Shown: positions 30,256-38,378, numbered from the stretch's first letter. The stretch is 64,000 nucleotides of DNA from Christensenella sp. UBA6880 (GCA_002449145.1 DKCG01000024.1:20759-84758); one strand, 5' to 3'. A program made the numbers and translations. Notes: a model not told the origin generated them from the sequence alone.

Positions 30256-30283
30256 GGTAACCGAAATAGGATACGAACGTTTT
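30256..30283 (+). promoter_or_regulatory. Candidate ECF-type promoter before the sigma factor
   Basis: GGTAACC (30256-30262), a 15-nt spacer and CGTTTT (30278-30283) resemble the AAC...CGT pattern recognised by many ECF sigma factors, at the right distance to drive the downstream gene. Autoregulation is common in this family. The call is weak. Confidence 0.35.
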
Positions 30284-30298
30284 TATAGTGAGGAATGA

Positions 30299-30778
30299 AT
30301 GAAAAACACCGCTTGGGAAAACCTGTTTAAGAAATACTACAACGAGGCTCTCTTGTACGTGTTTTCGTTCTGCCACAATCGCACGCTCGCCGAGGACATC
30401 GTGCAGGAAGCGTATATGCGCGCAATCCGCTCTATCGACGAGGAAAAAGACGGATTTAAGTTCTGGCTGTTCAAGGTGTGTCGCAATCTCTACTTCGATA
30501 TGCTCAGAAAAAACAAGAGAATCGAAGGGATAGAGGGCGACGTGCAGTCGGACGATTCGCTTGTGGACGACGTGATTCAAAAGGACGAATACCGCGCGCT
30601 CTACAAGGCTATATCACTATTGAAAGACGGCTATCGCGAGGTCGTGCGGCTCTATTATTTCGACTCGATGTCCGTCAAGGAAATAGCGTCCATCGTCGGC
30701 GAATCCACGGACAACGTGAAGATTCAACTGTATAGAGCGAGGCTCAAACTCAAAGAAATTTTGGAGGCAAATATATGA
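30299..30778 (+). CDS. ECF-subfamily RNA polymerase sigma factor
   Basis: The 159-aa protein has only sigma regions 2 and 4. Region 2 (about 5-75) includes RTLAEDIVQEAYMRAIRSI and FKFWLFKVCRNLYFDMLRK. Region 4 (about 100-157) has the helix-turn-helix MSVKEIASIVGESTDNVKIQ and ends RARLKLKEIL. A basic linker sits between them. GAGGA lies 4 nt before the ATG, which is short. Another ATG 4 nt upstream is out of frame. The stop overlaps the next gene's ATG as ATGA, so the pair is co-translated, as expected of a sigma and its membrane-bound controller. Target genes are unknown. Confidence 0.92.
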   Translation: MKNTAWENLFKKYYNEALLYVFSFCHNRTLAEDIVQEAYMRAIRSIDEEKDGFKFWLFKVCRNLYFDMLRKNKRIEGIEGDVQSDDSLVDDVIQKDEYRALYKAISLLKDGYREVVRLYYFDSMSVKEIASIVGESTDNVKIQLYRARLKLKEILEANI

Positions 30779-31338
30779 ATTTTGACGAAGCGTTCAACCA
30801 CTGTCGGGACGGTGTCGCCACCGAAGAAGAAAAACAATTCGTAAAAGAGCAACTTGCAAAAGCCAACGAGTTTTTGCAAAACGAGTCCGTGCGCGAGGAA
30901 TCGCCGGTTAAGGAAGCGGACGCGGAAGACGTGAAAAAAGCCAAAAAGAAATTCAAATGGAAATATATCGTCATTCCGTTCTGCTCGCTCGTATGTGCGC
31001 TTGCGGTCATTGCCGCAATCCTGGGCGGTGTGTTCGGATCGGCGGCGTCGTACGCCAAAAAGTCGGCTGTGTATTCAAAATCCGCTTGCATCGATATTGC
31101 AAAGGCAAAAGCATTCGAATTTGTCAGCGATTCCAACAACTTCACGTATGTCAACGCTGCAAGCAAAGACGACTTCCAAACCGAAGACGCGGAAGCGGAC
31201 TTCAACTACAACGGCAAGGATTTGAAAAACAGTTATTACACGTATATCATCGAACTCGAAGTCAAGCGCAGCGATTTCGAAATCAAAATCGAGGTCGACA
31301 CGAGAAACGGCGATTGCAAGGTTATAAAAGTAGATTGA
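30775..31338 (+). CDS. Putative membrane anti-sigma factor with PepSY-like domain
   Basis: The 187-aa protein has a charged cytoplasmic part (1-60), one transmembrane helix (about 62-86) and an extracellular domain. The outside domain fits a PepSY-like fold: SACIDIAKAKAFEFVSD at its start, then YYTYIIELEVKRSDFEIKIEVD and the closing NGDCKVIKV. In Clostridia, ECF partners of this kind sense an envelope signal and hold the sigma factor at the membrane. The classical zinc-binding anti-sigma motif (HxxxCxxC) is absent and only one His-Cys pair (residues 8-9) is present. The anti-sigma role is inferred mainly from the ATGA overlap with the sigma gene and the topology. Confidence 0.65.
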   Translation: MNFDEAFNHCRDGVATEEEKQFVKEQLAKANEFLQNESVREESPVKEADAEDVKKAKKKFKWKYIVIPFCSLVCALAVIAAILGGVFGSAASYAKKSAVYSKSACIDIAKAKAFEFVSDSNNFTYVNAASKDDFQTEDAEADFNYNGKDLKNSYYTYIIELEVKRSDFEIKIEVDTRNGDCKVIKVD

Positions 31339-31370
31339 CCTTTCAAGACGCAAAGCGAAAAATAGCATTT

Positions 31371-31405
31371 AAGGAACGTTTTTTCAAGGCGTTCCTTTCT
31401 TTTTG
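31371..31405 (+). terminator. Terminator of the sigma/anti-sigma operon
   Basis: AAGGAACG (31371-31378) and CGTTCCTT (31390-31397) form a stem followed by TCTTTTT. Confidence 0.85.
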
Positions 31406-31431
31406 TATTCTACAAAATATTCCACTAATTT

Positions 31432-31461
31432 TTGTATAGCGTTTGCATACAATAGTTGTAT
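31432..31461 (+). promoter_or_regulatory. Triple TTGTAT/ATACAA palindrome over a start codon
   Basis: TTGTAT at 31432-31437, ATACAA at 31447-31452 and TTGTAT at 31456-31461 form overlapping inverted repeats, the second being ATACAA-TAG-TTGTAT. The block covers a possible -10 (TACAAT, 31448-31453) and reaches into the ATG at 31460, as an operator would. No good -35 is visible. Confidence 0.45.
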
Positions 31462-32173
31462 GTGGTCAAACGTGATTAGCATCGGCAAAGAGTACGGAAA
31501 GGAAATCGACTATATCCTTAAAAAACTTCAATGCACAAAAGACGTGTCCTATGCAACGGAAGAAAACGACGAGAGAATATGGATATATCTTGCGTCGTCT
31601 TGCGACGTTTCGCAAAAAATCGAAAACGAAATGTATCGCACGCTTGCGGTCGTGTTTTTGTCGTATCTAAAACTCAGATTCTTTCTGGAAAGATTGCCCG
31701 TTCACCGTATGTCGTACGCAAAGTGCGCACTGATTTGTTCGATGCTTCATTTTGACAAGGACTTTGAAGAAAACGTCGTGGCAAAGGTGTTGTCCGATTC
31801 GATGGACTACAACATTGACGGACTTTTCAATTTTCGTATGCGCTCATTAAAAGACGCTTGGGCGGAAATTGCGGACGTGGCGTCGAGATTGCTCGAAGGA
31901 AGCGAGGGCGACAAGGACGTTTTCGACATAGCGGCGTTTATATCGGGAAGCGACGGCGGAAAGAACAGAATCGCAACCGACGGCAAAATCGTCGAGAATC
32001 TGACCGAAAGACGCAGGGTTGAAATCGTGAGATTGTTCAACGAGGAAGAATACAATTTGCTCGACGCGATAATAAAAGAAAAACCTTGCGAAATATACGT
32101 CGAAAGGAACGGTTTTTCGGACGGACTCAACAACGCTTTGCGAAAAATCGCAAAAGTGATAGAGAAAGCCTAA
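31460..32173 (+). CDS. YtxC-like putative sporulation protein
   Basis: With the ATG at 31460 the product is 237 aa. A TTG at 31403 would add 19 residues but lies in the upstream terminator, so I reject it. The segment MDYNIDGLFNFRMRSLKDAWAEI matches the FxNFRL-type core that I recall from clostridial YtxC proteins, and the end (KPCEIYVERNGFSDGLNNALRKIAKVI) resembles their C-terminus, which pairs a short strand with a terminal helix. YtxC is a sporulation-associated protein of unknown biochemical role. No membrane segment or enzyme motif is evident. No ribosome binding site is seen before the ATG and the mRNA may be nearly leaderless. The assignment rests on motif memory and is uncertain. Confidence 0.5.
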   Translation: MWSNVISIGKEYGKEIDYILKKLQCTKDVSYATEENDERIWIYLASSCDVSQKIENEMYRTLAVVFLSYLKLRFFLERLPVHRMSYAKCALICSMLHFDKDFEENVVAKVLSDSMDYNIDGLFNFRMRSLKDAWAEIADVASRLLEGSEGDKDVFDIAAFISGSDGGKNRIATDGKIVENLTERRRVEIVRLFNEEEYNLLDAIIKEKPCEIYVERNGFSDGLNNALRKIAKVIEKA

Positions 32174-32297
32174 AACACGATTTGTGTCGCAATTTGTTGT
32201 TTTTAGAAGAAAAATGGCAAAAAATATTGTTTTTTGAGAGCAATAATACACGATAAGTGTATAACGCAAACAAATTGCGACACAAATCGTGTTTTAG
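32170..32297. repeat. 29-bp perfect inverted repeat starting at a stop codon
   Basis: The left arm 32170-32198 (CTAAAACACGATTTG...) contains the TAA stop of the YtxC-like gene. The right arm 32269-32297 is its exact reverse complement. The 70-bp centre contains a small hairpin (ATACAC-GATAA-GTGTAT). As RNA it would fold into a very long stem and could act as a terminator or stabilise the 3' end. It could also be a decayed MITE-like insertion. Confidence 0.8.
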
Positions 32298-32303
32298 TAA
32301 AAC

Positions 32304-32634
32304 TTGTTCGAAGACGGAACGCGAGCCGCAAGGCGGCGAGGAAGCGAGCGCCGAACTTGACGGAAAGTACAAGTGAACGGGCGAGTGTAGATTTTTTTCG
32401 CCCGTGAACGAGTGGCATAAGTAGAGAACGATACCTTTTTATGTGAGTGCCGAGTGTTGCCCCACGCGAAGCGGACGCCGTGGGTTCCCTCAAAGTATGC
32501 AGAGGGGGAACGGCGGGCGGGGAAACACGTGAGGAAGGGGAAATTTTTATTTAGAGTTTACGCCGCCAAAATTTTGTAGAGAAAGAACAAAACACGTGAT
32601 AGATGGAAAATTATATTTTGGTGTGTTTTTACAC
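32304..32634. repeat. Dispersed intergenic element, structured, no coding sense
   Basis: The first 37 bp (32304-32340) recur exactly at 63964-64000. Near the other end, 32524-32540 (AAACACGTGAGGAAGGG) recurs at 38283-38299, followed in both places by a similar AT-rich tract and GTAGAGRAAGAAC. The body is hairpin-rich: ACGGGCGA...TCGCCCGT near 32376-32407, and GTTCCCTC...GAGGGGGAAC near 32484-32511. It may be a mobile repeat or a structured RNA. I recognise no known RNA family in it. Confidence 0.5.
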
Positions 32635-32636
32635 AA

Positions 32637-32665
32637 TAAAAAAGGCAGGCGCTGCGCCTGCCTTC
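32637..32665 (-). terminator. Terminator of the serC-serA operon
   Basis: On the minus strand AAGGCAGGCGC-AGCGCCTGCCTT is a strong hairpin followed by TTTT, 18 nt past the serA stop. Confidence 0.9.
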
Positions 32666-32682
32666 TCAAAAGTTTTAACTTA

Positions 32683-33768
32683 TCAATAAACTTTTCTCGC
32701 TCTTATCACGTCGTCGCCGTCGATTGTCAAATCGGTGTCGGTGTCGATAATCGTGTAGCGAAGCCCGTTTCTCGTCGCACTGATTCCGCCGAATCTGTTT
32801 TCGCCCGTATCCGTCGAAATGACGGTGTAGCGATGAGCCGCGCTCATTGGCGCTTTGACGTTGGGCAAATTGACAGAGTTGGTGACGTTTCCGTTTTCGA
32901 GATAATCTTTAAGTTCGCCTGCCGCCATAACCGCGCAGTTGTCTTCGGCTTCTTCGGTGGACGCGCCGAGGTGCGGTATTGCAACGATTCCGTGTACGCC
33001 TATGCAATTTTCGTCGGGGAAATCCACGACGTATTTGCGAAGTTTTTTGCTTTCGAGAGCGGCTTTTATTGCGTTTACGTCGCAAAGTTCACCGCGTGCG
33101 GCGTTGATTATAATCACGCCGTCTTTCATCGTCGCAAGGCTTTCGGCGTTTACGAGACCTTTCGTTTGCGGTGTCATAGGCATATGAAGGGTCACGAAGT
33201 CTGCGTCTGCCCAAGCGGATTGCATAGTGTCGAAAATCGTTACGAAGGGGATTTCCGCTTTTGCCGCTTCGGATATGAACGGGTCGTAACCCACGATATT
33301 CATTCCGAGCGCGTGCGCGGATATTGCGACTTTTCTGCCAATCGCGCCGAGACCCAAAACACAAAGTGTTTTGCCTGCGATTTCGCTGCCTGCAAACTGA
33401 CCTTTGCCTTTTTCCACTTGTTTTGCAACGTCGTCGCCTTTAAGGGTGCTTGCCCATTCGATTGCTTCGGACACGTTGCGCGCGCCGATAATAAGTGCGG
33501 CAATGACGAGTTCCTTGACGGCGTTTGCGTTTGCGCCGGGGGTGTTGAACACGCAGATACCTTTTTTAGCGTAGTCCGCGTGCGGAATATTGTTCACGCC
33601 CGCGCCCGCTCTTGCGACTGCCAAAAGCGAGGACGGAACGGCGTATTCTTCCATTTTGAAAGAGCGTACGAGTATGCCGACGGGGTTCTCGCTCGAATCG
33701 GTGAGATTGTAGCCGTCAAGCACGGGATTTGCGAGTTTGGATATAGAATTGAGTTTGAGTACGTCCAT
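32683..33768 (-). CDS. serA: D-3-phosphoglycerate dehydrogenase
   Basis: The enzyme oxidises 3-phosphoglycerate to phosphohydroxypyruvate with NAD, the first step of serine synthesis. The 361-aa protein has the split substrate-binding domain, a Rossmann domain with VLGLGAIGRKVAISAHALGM, and the catalytic set in NAARGELCD (Arg), DENCIG (Glu) and IPHLGASTEEAEDN (His). It lacks a full C-terminal ACT or intervening domain. Only about 55 residues follow NSVNLPNVK, with a repeated RYT(V/I)I(S/D)TDT motif that may be an ACT remnant, so feedback control by serine may be altered. It lies 18 bp downstream of serC in the same operon. GAGG precedes the ATG. Confidence 0.93.
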   Translation of the reverse strand: MDVLKLNSISKLANPVLDGYNLTDSSENPVGILVRSFKMEEYAVPSSLLAVARAGAGVNNIPHADYAKKGICVFNTPGANANAVKELVIAALIIGARNVSEAIEWASTLKGDDVAKQVEKGKGQFAGSEIAGKTLCVLGLGAIGRKVAISAHALGMNIVGYDPFISEAAKAEIPFVTIFDTMQSAWADADFVTLHMPMTPQTKGLVNAESLATMKDGVIIINAARGELCDVNAIKAALESKKLRKYVVDFPDENCIGVHGIVAIPHLGASTEEAEDNCAVMAAGELKDYLENGNVTNSVNLPNVKAPMSAAHRYTVISTDTGENRFGGISATRNGLRYTIIDTDTDLTIDGDDVIRARKVY

Positions 33769-33786
33769 AGTTTGCCTCGCTTGCGA

Positions 33787-34863
33787 TTATTTGTTTTCGA
33801 GTTCGAATTTCTTCATAAACTCGATGAGTGCTTTCACGCCTTCTACGGGCATTGCGTTGTAAATCGACGCTCTCATACCGCCCACGAGTTTGTGACCTTT
33901 GAGGCTGACAAGTCCCGCTTGTTCTGCTTCTTTGACGAATTTTGCGTTGAGTTCGTCGCTCGGCGACACGAAAGGCACGTTCATAAGCGAGCGGCTTTGT
34001 TTCTCGACGAAGTTGTTGTAGAAGTCGCTCTCGTCGATGAAGTCGTAAAGCATTTTGGCTTTTTCGCGGTTGATTTGTTCCATAACCTTAACGCCGCCGA
34101 GTTTTTTGAGGTGACGAAGGTTGAGCATCATCATATAAATCGACCAGCAAGGCGGTGTGTTGTACAAACTGTTTGCGTCGATTTGCGTGCGATATTTGAG
34201 CATAGTGGGGCAGATGGGAAGTTCGCCGCCGAGCATATCCTCTTTGACGATGACGAGGGTTACGCCGGCGGGGGCGAGATTCTTTTGCGCGCCCGCATAA
34301 ATGAGAGAATACTTTTTGGGGTTGATGACCTCGCTCATAATGCACGAGGACAAGTCCGCAACGAGGGGGACGTCGCCGGTGTCGGGCAACGTGTTGTATT
34401 TCAAGCCGAAAATGGTGTTGTTTTCGGTGATATGAACGTAACTTGCGTCTTGTCTGAAATCTTCGCGCGCGGTTTTGGGAATATAGGTGAATTTTTTGTC
34501 TTCACTCGAAGCGACGAGGCGAATATCGCCGTATTTTTGCGCTTCTTTGTAGGCTTTTTTGGCAAAGTTACCGGTCACGATATAGTCTGCTTTTCCCGTC
34601 TTCAAAAGGTTGAGCGGAATCGCCTCGAATTGCGTGGACGCGCCGCCCTGAACCATAATGACGTGATAGTCGTCGGGAAGATTCATAAGTTCGCGCACGA
34701 GGTCGAGGGCTTCGGTGTTGATGGCGTCGTACCATTTCGAGCGGTGGCTCATTTCCATAACGCTCATACCCGAACCGTTGTAATCGGCGATATTTTTGCC
34801 CGCTTCCTCGATGACTTCGAGCGGAAGCATGCTCGGACCTGCCGAGAAATTGTAAACTCTCAT
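33787..34863 (-). CDS. serC: Phosphoserine aminotransferase
   Basis: The PLP enzyme transaminates phosphohydroxypyruvate with glutamate to give phosphoserine, the second step of serine synthesis. The 358-aa length is normal. The N-terminus YNFSAGPSMLP, the substrate loop MEMSHRSK, QGGAST and the PLP lysine K194 in GAQKNLAPAG are all present. The C-terminal HKLVGGMRASIYNAMP motif is also typical. AAGGAG lies 9 nt before the ATG. It is the first gene of a serC-serA operon. I see AT-rich promoter-like sequence upstream (TATAGT/TATACA on the minus strand near 34905) but no clear -35. Confidence 0.96.
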   Translation of the reverse strand: MRVYNFSAGPSMLPLEVIEEAGKNIADYNGSGMSVMEMSHRSKWYDAINTEALDLVRELMNLPDDYHVIMVQGGASTQFEAIPLNLLKTGKADYIVTGNFAKKAYKEAQKYGDIRLVASSEDKKFTYIPKTAREDFRQDASYVHITENNTIFGLKYNTLPDTGDVPLVADLSSCIMSEVINPKKYSLIYAGAQKNLAPAGVTLVIVKEDMLGGELPICPTMLKYRTQIDANSLYNTPPCWSIYMMMLNLRHLKKLGGVKVMEQINREKAKMLYDFIDESDFYNNFVEKQSRSLMNVPFVSPSDELNAKFVKEAEQAGLVSLKGHKLVGGMRASIYNAMPVEGVKALIEFMKKFELENK

Positions 34864-34999
34864 AAAATTCTCCTTTTTATAGTCATAATCGCATTCGCAA
34901 ACGCGACTTTGTATACTATAATCGTAAAGGCAAAAACGAGGTTTGTAAAGATTTATTTTCGCACAAACGTATGCTTTTCGGCACTTTTTGGCGAAACTC

Positions 35000-35028
35000 T
35001 TGCGTAAGCGCGCGTTTTGGTGTAATAT
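35000..35028 (+). promoter_or_regulatory. Promoter of rnj
   Basis: TTGCGT (35000-35005) and TAATAT (35023-35028) are 17 nt apart. The leader would be about 127 nt and contains a hairpin, AGTGACG...CGTCGCT near 35090-35112. Such leaders are often autoregulatory targets for RNases, which is inference here. The gap 34864-35161 holds nothing else I can see. Confidence 0.65.
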
Positions 35029-35161
35029 AGTAAATTAGAAAAATATGCGTGCAAAATCAAAACTTATTGTTATACATTAATAACTTTGAGTGACGTCGAG
35101 CGAGCGTCGCTTAAAATGAAATTTACCGCATAGAAAAATACGAATTTAACGGAGATATATA

Positions 35162-36808
35162 ATGGCAAAAAACGCAAAAACAGTTAAGGTGACCTTCCTC
35201 GGCGGCGTAGGCGAGGTGGGCAAAAATATGACCGCAATAGAGTGCGGCGACGATATGATTATCGTCGATTGCGGCGTTTCTTTCGCAACGAGCGAGGAAG
35301 CCCCCGGCATCGACGCAATCATACCCGACATAACCTACGTAAAAGAGAATATATCAAAACTTCGCGGCATCGTGCTCACTCACGGTCACGAGGACCACAT
35401 CGGCGCAATCCCGTACTATGCCGACGAACTCAAAAACATACCGATTTACGGCACTGCGCTCACAATCGGACTTTTGAAAAGAAAACTCGACAAAAGCGGC
35501 AAAAAATGCAATCTCGTCGTGGTGTCTGCGGGCGATACGATAACGCTCGGAGCATTCAAAGTCGAGTTTATCAAAGTTTGTCACTCGATGGCGGGTGCGT
35601 GCGCGCTTGCGATAACCACGCCAGTGGGTACGGTGTTCGTCACGGGCGACTTCAAGATTGACAATACGCCCATCGACGGCAAGAAAACCGACATCGGCCG
35701 CATTGCGGAAATCGGCGCAAAGGGCGTGCTTCTTATGCTCGGCGAGTCCACGAACGTGGAAAGAAAGGGCAGTTCCACGTCCGAAAAAGTCGTGGGGCAA
35801 ACGCTTGAAAACATCTTTGCTTCGAACCCCGACAAGAGAATCGTCATTGCGTGCTTCGCATCGTCCAACTACCGCGTGCAACAAGTGCTTACTCTCGCTC
35901 ACAAGTATCACAGGAAAGTCGTGCTTGCGGGCAGAAGTATGAAAGGTATGGTCGACGTTGCGTCCGCTTGCGGCGAGTTGCAAGTTCCAAAGGGCGTAAT
36001 TGCGGACAGCGTGGGCAAACTGCTTCCGAGCGAAACGGTTATTTTGGCAACCGGTTCGCAAGGCGAACCGCTTTCCGCTCTCAACAAACTCTCGAAAGGC
36101 GAGTTCAACAAGATTAACATCGGACCGCAAGACCTCGTCGTCTTGTCATCGTCGCCTATCCCCGGCAACGAAAAATCCGTGTACGACGTCATAAACGACC
36201 TTTTCAGAAAGGGCGCAAACGTCATATACGACGCAATGAACGACATTCACGTTTCGGGTCACGCTTACGAGGAAGAACTCAAACTTATGCTCACCCTCGT
36301 GCAACCCGAGTACTTTATGCCCGTACACGGGGAATATCGTCATCAGTTCAAGCACGCCGAAATCGCAAAAACGTTGGGCGTACCGTCAAAGAATATCGTC
36401 ATTCCCAACATCGGCGAGTGCTACGGCGTGAATCACAAGGGGATAAAGCAACACTCTAACGTCACGGCGGGCAACGCCTACGTTGACGGCGTAGTTCTCG
36501 AAGACGGCAAATCCGTCGTAAACGACAGAAAATCGCTTGCCGAATACGGTATGCTCGTGGTGCTTTGCGCCGTCGATACCGACCAAGGCAAGGTCGTTGG
36601 CGACGTGGACATCGTGGCAAGAGGATTCAACCTCACCGACGACGTGGTAAATTCCATAAAGAGCGCAACCGTGGACACGATAAACGGCGCAGACTTCGAC
36701 AAAGCGGACGTCAACGAGATTGCGAGAATGGTCAAAAAAGCGGTGAGAAAGTTGTTCTACAAGGACAGACAATTCCCCATAATCATTCCCGTCATCGTCG
36801 AGGACTGA
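35162..36808 (+). CDS. rnj: Ribonuclease J
   Basis: This metallo-beta-lactamase/beta-CASP nuclease acts as a 5'-3' exonuclease and endonuclease in mRNA decay and rRNA maturation of Firmicutes. The 548-aa length fits the RNase J1/J2 size. The zinc-binding motif HGHEDHIGA begins at H74, with further ligands in CHSMAGA and VTGDFKID. The beta-CASP domain (about 205-360) has ACFASSNYRVQQ, ATGSQGEPLSAL and the phosphate pocket SSSPIPGNE. HVSGHA follows near 360. The C-terminal domain from about 455 is short but complete. GGAG lies just before the ATG. Only one rnj copy is in the window. Confidence 0.96.
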   Translation: MAKNAKTVKVTFLGGVGEVGKNMTAIECGDDMIIVDCGVSFATSEEAPGIDAIIPDITYVKENISKLRGIVLTHGHEDHIGAIPYYADELKNIPIYGTALTIGLLKRKLDKSGKKCNLVVVSAGDTITLGAFKVEFIKVCHSMAGACALAITTPVGTVFVTGDFKIDNTPIDGKKTDIGRIAEIGAKGVLLMLGESTNVERKGSSTSEKVVGQTLENIFASNPDKRIVIACFASSNYRVQQVLTLAHKYHRKVVLAGRSMKGMVDVASACGELQVPKGVIADSVGKLLPSETVILATGSQGEPLSALNKLSKGEFNKINIGPQDLVVLSSSPIPGNEKSVYDVINDLFRKGANVIYDAMNDIHVSGHAYEEELKLMLTLVQPEYFMPVHGEYRHQFKHAEIAKTLGVPSKNIVIPNIGECYGVNHKGIKQHSNVTAGNAYVDGVVLEDGKSVVNDRKSLAEYGMLVVLCAVDTDQGKVVGDVDIVARGFNLTDDVVNSIKSATVDTINGADFDKADVNEIARMVKKAVRKLFYKDRQFPIIIPVIVED

Positions 36809-36908
36809 CGGTCAAGCGCAACGAAAAACCAAAGTAAAAAATCGGCAAACGAATTTTCAAAAAACGTGCAAAAACGGCGTCGTTTTTTAGGAAAAAGAAG
36901 GTGCAAAA

Positions 36909-37997
36909 ATGTATAGAAAACGCATTATTTTGATACTCACTTCACGCGACGAAAGCGACGGCATATCGCAAAAAATCGCGGAAGCAATACGCAAAATCGG
37001 CACGCATAACGTCGTGGTCATAAGCGACGACAAGTACGGTTCGGCAACAAAACTTTCCGCGCTCGACAGACTTATGGACAGCGGAAGCGAGTATCAGTAT
37101 CTGCTCGAAAAAAAGGACAAGGGCGTTATCCGCGATATATTCAAACTCAAAAGTTTGTCAAAGCGCGTCAACCGCATAAACAACCTCATAAAGCGTTTTC
37201 ACCCCGAGTACATTTTGTGCGTTACGCCGTACGCTCATCATTGCGCCGTCGAGGCAAAACGCAGAGCGCGTTTTGGCACGCAAATCATATATATTCTTCA
37301 ATCCTTCACGCTTCCAAAACGCGTACACGATGACGCAACCAACGTGTTTATCGTCGAAAACGCGGACGTAAAAGCCGATTTGGTGCGACAAGGCATAAAA
37401 TCGAAGGACGTTATGGTTATGGGACTTCCTTACGAGGCAGTGCCCAAAACGAGGGAAGAAATCATACTCAAAAAGCAAGAGGCAGGGCTTCCCAAAGTCA
37501 AAACCGTCTACGTCAACGTGCAGGAAAAAAAACAACTCGAAAACGTGTTCTCGCTTCTTCTCGACCAAGGCGAAATCGCAAATCTCGCCGTGTACGTCAA
37601 AGACGAGCGTATGCTTCAAACGTTGTCGTCTATGGCGGTTAAAGCACCCGAAACCAAAGTTTTGTTTTTGCAAAACGGCGAGCAAGCTGACGATTGTCTG
37701 CCCGTATGCGACGTGGCAATCACGCAGTACGACCCCGCAACGCTTTACAAGTGCTTCAAACTCGGCGTGCCGAGCATAGTTGCAAAGAGCGGCGAACACG
37801 AGCAAGCGGACATATCCTATCTTGCCTCGCACGAACTCTGCCTCGTTGCCAAAAACGACCTCGACATAGTGGGACTTTTGTACAGACTCTTGCAGTCGGA
37901 CGTCGGCGAGAAAATCGCCTCGAACGGCAAAAAATGGGTGGAAATGAGTTCGCTCGAAAATATTGCTAATTTCTTAACCGCCTACATTGCCGTTTGA
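36909..37997 (+). CDS. GT-B glycosyltransferase, MGDG synthase/UgtP-like
   Basis: The 362-aa protein has the two-Rossmann layout of GT28-type lipid glycosyltransferases. Its N-terminal half (IILILTSRDESDG, then RFHPEYILCVTPYAHHCAVEAKRR and the ENADVKADLVRQGI-K-DVMVMGLPYE segment) follows the order of UgtP and MGDG synthases, where domain 1 binds the lipid acceptor. The C-terminal half has LPVCDVAITQYDPATLYKCFKLGVPSIV, like the nucleotide-sugar site, but the classical GGG loop is not obvious. It may transfer a hexose to diacylglycerol at the membrane. It follows rnj by 100 nt with AGAAGGTG before the ATG. The exact donor and acceptor are unknown. Confidence 0.6.
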   Translation: MYRKRIILILTSRDESDGISQKIAEAIRKIGTHNVVVISDDKYGSATKLSALDRLMDSGSEYQYLLEKKDKGVIRDIFKLKSLSKRVNRINNLIKRFHPEYILCVTPYAHHCAVEAKRRARFGTQIIYILQSFTLPKRVHDDATNVFIVENADVKADLVRQGIKSKDVMVMGLPYEAVPKTREEIILKKQEAGLPKVKTVYVNVQEKKQLENVFSLLLDQGEIANLAVYVKDERMLQTLSSMAVKAPETKVLFLQNGEQADDCLPVCDVAITQYDPATLYKCFKLGVPSIVAKSGEHEQADISYLASHELCLVAKNDLDIVGLLYRLLQSDVGEKIASNGKKWVEMSSLENIANFLTAYIAV

Positions 37998-38378
37998 GCA
38001 AAAATCGTCGCCGAGGCAACGACAACACGCAGGTGTGCGCATTGCCGAGAGCCTCGCTCGATTTATTGCTCTGCTAACCGCGCAGAGAATTTGCGCTATC
38101 GGTTCAAGCAGGGATAAAAACTCACGCCGCAGTTTCGCCAAATTATCTGCTTGGTGAAGCGCACTGCGTGCGCAAGCGGTAAATTTGAACGGCGGTTGGG
38201 CGCGACGCGTCAAACAATACATTCGGTGAATGTGTTGTAGCCAAAGCGAACGAGGCGGATTGCCTCGCAAACGCCGAAGTCCAAACACGTGAGGAAGGGG
38301 GAAACTTAAATTAAAGTTATAGTTCTTGCGCGTAGAGGAAGAACGCAGCATAGATATAAACGGAAAACAGGATTCGAT
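37998..38378. other. Intergenic region with second copy of the dispersed element tail
   Basis: No gene is evident in the 381 bp. The sequence is hairpin-rich: CAATACATTC...GAATGTGTTG near 38214-38237, GAGGCGGATTGCCTC near 38250-38265, and GTTCTT...AAGAAC near 38321-38344. From 38283 it shares AAACACGTGAGGAAGGGG and following sequence with the element at 32524. AGGAT precedes the DUF512 start. No clear promoter was found. Confidence 0.5.

Noticed and set aside
32304..32634. RNase P RNA, 6S RNA or SRP RNA in the structured intergenic region
   Set aside because: I looked for the conserved cores (GAGGAAAGTCC, ACAGAA, GGTCAGG...GGAAGCAGC) and found none.
32596..35007. 803-aa plus-strand frame across serA and serC
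   Set aside because: It is exactly antisense to two well-identified enzymes and reads Phe/Arg/Val-rich without motifs.
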